Origin: Spirochaetales bacterium
GTDB taxonomy: Bacteria > Spirochaetota > Spirochaetia > SZUA-6 > DRHE01
Length of the DNA stretch: 5,886 nt
Direction of reading: 5' to 3'
Assembly: GCA_016930895.1 (NCBI GenBank)
Contig: JAFGFV010000067.1
Coordinates: forward strand, 1-5,886
Both the position numbers and the translations under genes were made by a program. Of the stretch, positions 4,800 to 5,886 are shown one piece after another. The stretch's first letter is position 1, and every line of letters starts with the position of its first letter. Below the pieces are notes generated by a model, which saw nothing but the letters and a program-made list of their open reading frames with translations, ran no database searches and had not been told where the DNA came from.

Positions 4800-5752
4800 G
4801 GACCCCGCGGCGGCTTTCCCCCGCGCAGGTGCTCGCCATCGCCCTGCTCTTGGGGGCCGCGGTACCATCCGCTGCCTTCGCCGGGGGACGGCAGCAGGGG
4901 GAGGAGCCGGCGGCCGCAGCGGCCCCGGCATCCTCAGTGGCCCCGGCTGTGTACGTCAGCATCCTGCCGCAGGTCCAGTTCGTGGAGCGGATCGGAGGCG
5001 ACAGGGTCCGCGTGGAGGTCCTGGTCCAGCCGGGTCAGAGCCCGCACAGCTTCGAGCCGACCCCCCGGCAGATGGCGGGACTGGCGGACGCCCACGTGTA
5101 CTTCCGCATCGGCGTGGAGTTCGAAAACACCCTGATCCCGCGCGTCGAGAGCACGATGCGGGACTTGGAGGTCGTGGACCTGCGGGAGGGGATTCGCCTG
5201 CGGGAAATCGAAGCCGAGGACCACGAGGGCGCAGAGGAGCACGAGGACGGACATGCCCACTCGGGCCTCGACCCTCACACTTGGATGGACCCCCGCAACG
5301 TGGTCATCATGGCGGCGACCATCCGGGACACCCTGATCCGTCACGATCCGCAAGGCCGGGAGATCTACGAGCAGGGCTACGATCGCTACTCCGCCGAGCT
5401 GGAGGACCTGCACCGACGGATCCGCGCCACGCTGGCGCCGTTCCGCGGAGAGCCCCTGTTCGTGTATCATCCGGCCTTCGGCTACTTCAGCGACGCCTAC
5501 GGCCTGGAGCAGGTGGCCGTCGAAACAGGGGGCACGGAGCCCAGCGCCCGGCAGCTTGCCCGCCTCATCGAGTCCGCCCGGGCCCAGGGCGTTCGGGTCC
5601 TGTTCGTGCAGCCCCAGTTCTCCACGGTGAGCGCGGAGGCGGTAGCGCGGGCGATCGGAGGCGCGGTGGTACCCATCGACGCCCTGGCCCGGGACTACCT
5701 GGCCAACCTGGAGCGGGTGGCCGCAGCGGTGGAGGAGGCGCTGCGCGAATGA
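4796..5752 (+). CDS. znuA: Zinc ABC transporter periplasmic substrate-binding protein (ZnuA-like, cluster A-I)
   Basis: A 318-residue secreted metal-binding protein of the ZnuA/TroA/PsaA family that captures Zn2+ (possibly Mn2+) in the periplasm and passes it to the membrane permease. A Sec signal peptide is clear: basic RTPRR, a hydrophobic core (~11-22) and a likely AFA|GG cleavage after residue 29. An Ala/Pro/Glu-rich linker (~32-50) precedes the fold, starting YVSILPQVQFVERIGGDRV. Expected ligands are visible: H84 in SPHSFEPTP, H161 in LDPHTWMDP, H225 in YHPAFGYF and an acidic fourth ligand, D295, in PIDALARD. Between the first two lies an acidic His-bearing loop (~141-156, with H143, H149, H153 and H155), the feature that separates zinc carriers from most manganese carriers. 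YHPAFGYFSDAYGL and GTEPSARQL are family signatures. The gene overlaps its upstream and downstream neighbours by ATGA, giving a regulator-znuA-znuC order. Confidence 0.93.
   Translation: MRTPRRLSPAQVLAIALLLGAAVPSAAFAGGRQQGEEPAAAAAPASSVAPAVYVSILPQVQFVERIGGDRVRVEVLVQPGQSPHSFEPTPRQMAGLADAHVYFRIGVEFENTLIPRVESTMRDLEVVDLREGIRLREIEAEDHEGAEEHEDGHAHSGLDPHTWMDPRNVVIMAATIRDTLIRHDPQGREIYEQGYDRYSAELEDLHRRIRATLAPFRGEPLFVYHPAFGYFSDAYGLEQVAVETGGTEPSARQLARLIESARAQGVRVLFVQPQFSTVSAEAVARAIGGAVVPIDALARDYLANLERVAAAVEEALRE
5731..5738 (+). promoter_or_regulatory. Ribosome binding site of znuC, inside znuA
   Basis: GGAGGAGG ends 10 nt before the ATG at 5749, slightly long spacing but a strong sequence. It supports the start that overlaps the znuA stop. 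Confidence 0.45.
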
Positions 5753-5886
5753 GCAGGCCTGTCTCGAACCGCGGGGACACGCGGCCGGCCCTGCCGAATC
5801 CAGAGCCGGTCATCGTGATGCACAACGTGAGCTTCGCCTACAACGGCGAGCCCGTGGTCTCCAAGGTGTACTTCAAGATCTTTCCC
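5749..5886 (+). CDS. znuC: Zinc/manganese ABC transporter ATP-binding protein, N-terminal part (3' end beyond window)
   Basis: Only the first 46 codons are present. After ~20 Pro/Arg-rich residues, VIVMHNVSFAYNGEPVVSKV reads as the first strands of an ABC ATPase, with the A-loop aromatic at Y31 (SFAYNG) that stacks on adenine in this superfamily. The Walker A motif lies beyond the window, so completeness cannot be judged. In this family the protein couples ATP hydrolysis to metal import through a ZnuB-type permease, expected next downstream. The ATG at 5749 overlaps the znuA stop (ATGA) and is preferred over an internal ATG at 5818, which would remove the N-terminal extension but lacks the coupling and an equally good ribosome binding site. 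Confidence 0.88.
   Translation, partial: MSRPVSNRGDTRPALPNPEPVIVMHNVSFAYNGEPVVSKVYFKIFP

Noticed and set aside
1..5886. tRNA, rRNA, CRISPR array, insertion sequence or phage genes
   Set aside because: No cloverleaf, repeat-spacer pattern, transposase motif or terminal inverted repeats were seen on either strand.

Overview
This window comes from a G+C-rich bacterium (about two thirds G+C by eye, with strong G/C third-position bias) that makes a cytoplasmic, NAD(P)H-linked metal-dependent formate dehydrogenase. The gene content (NuoF/HydB-like subunit plus a NuoG-type formate dehydrogenase, LPP20-like lipoprotein, Zn ABC uptake operon) suits an anaerobic, diderm, Desulfobacterota (deltaproteobacteria)-type organism. 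That placement is inference and rests on no marker gene.

Layout. (1) Bases 1-3200, + strand: the 3' end of a NuoF/HydB-like flavoprotein subunit carrying a C-terminal 2x[4Fe-4S] ferredoxin domain, followed 27 nt later by a complete 916-residue formate dehydrogenase alpha subunit. The alpha subunit has a [2Fe-2S] domain, a His-Cys3 cluster site, two ferredoxin clusters, the catalytic-domain [4Fe-4S] site and a Cys (not Sec) active site. Together they form a chain of Fe-S clusters from the Mo/W site to the flavin of the NuoF-like subunit, the architecture of NAD(P)-dependent or electron-bifurcating formate dehydrogenases. (2) Bases 3267-4369, - strand: a two-gene unit of a 220-residue lipoprotein (LPP20-like, tentative) followed by a 132-residue single-domain cupin. 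It converges on the formate dehydrogenase operon. (3) Bases 4370-4526: a divergent control region with a good promoter candidate in each direction and a small palindrome over the + strand -10 box. (4) Bases 4527-5886, + strand: a tightly coupled metal-uptake operon. A 90-residue protein with a ribbon-helix-helix-like N-terminus and a C-terminal pair of CxxC motifs overlaps by ATGA a ZnuA-type periplasmic zinc-binding protein, which in turn overlaps by ATGA the start of the ZnuC-type ATPase (cut by the window end).

The most notable item is the small first gene of the zinc operon: a DNA-binding fold apparently joined to a Cys-rich metal site, co-translated with the zinc transporter and sitting behind a palindrome-bearing promoter. 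It is a plausible zinc-sensing autoregulator unrelated to Zur (Fur family). This is a hypothesis from sequence pattern and context only. No RNA genes, insertion sequences, CRISPR arrays or phage features were seen.
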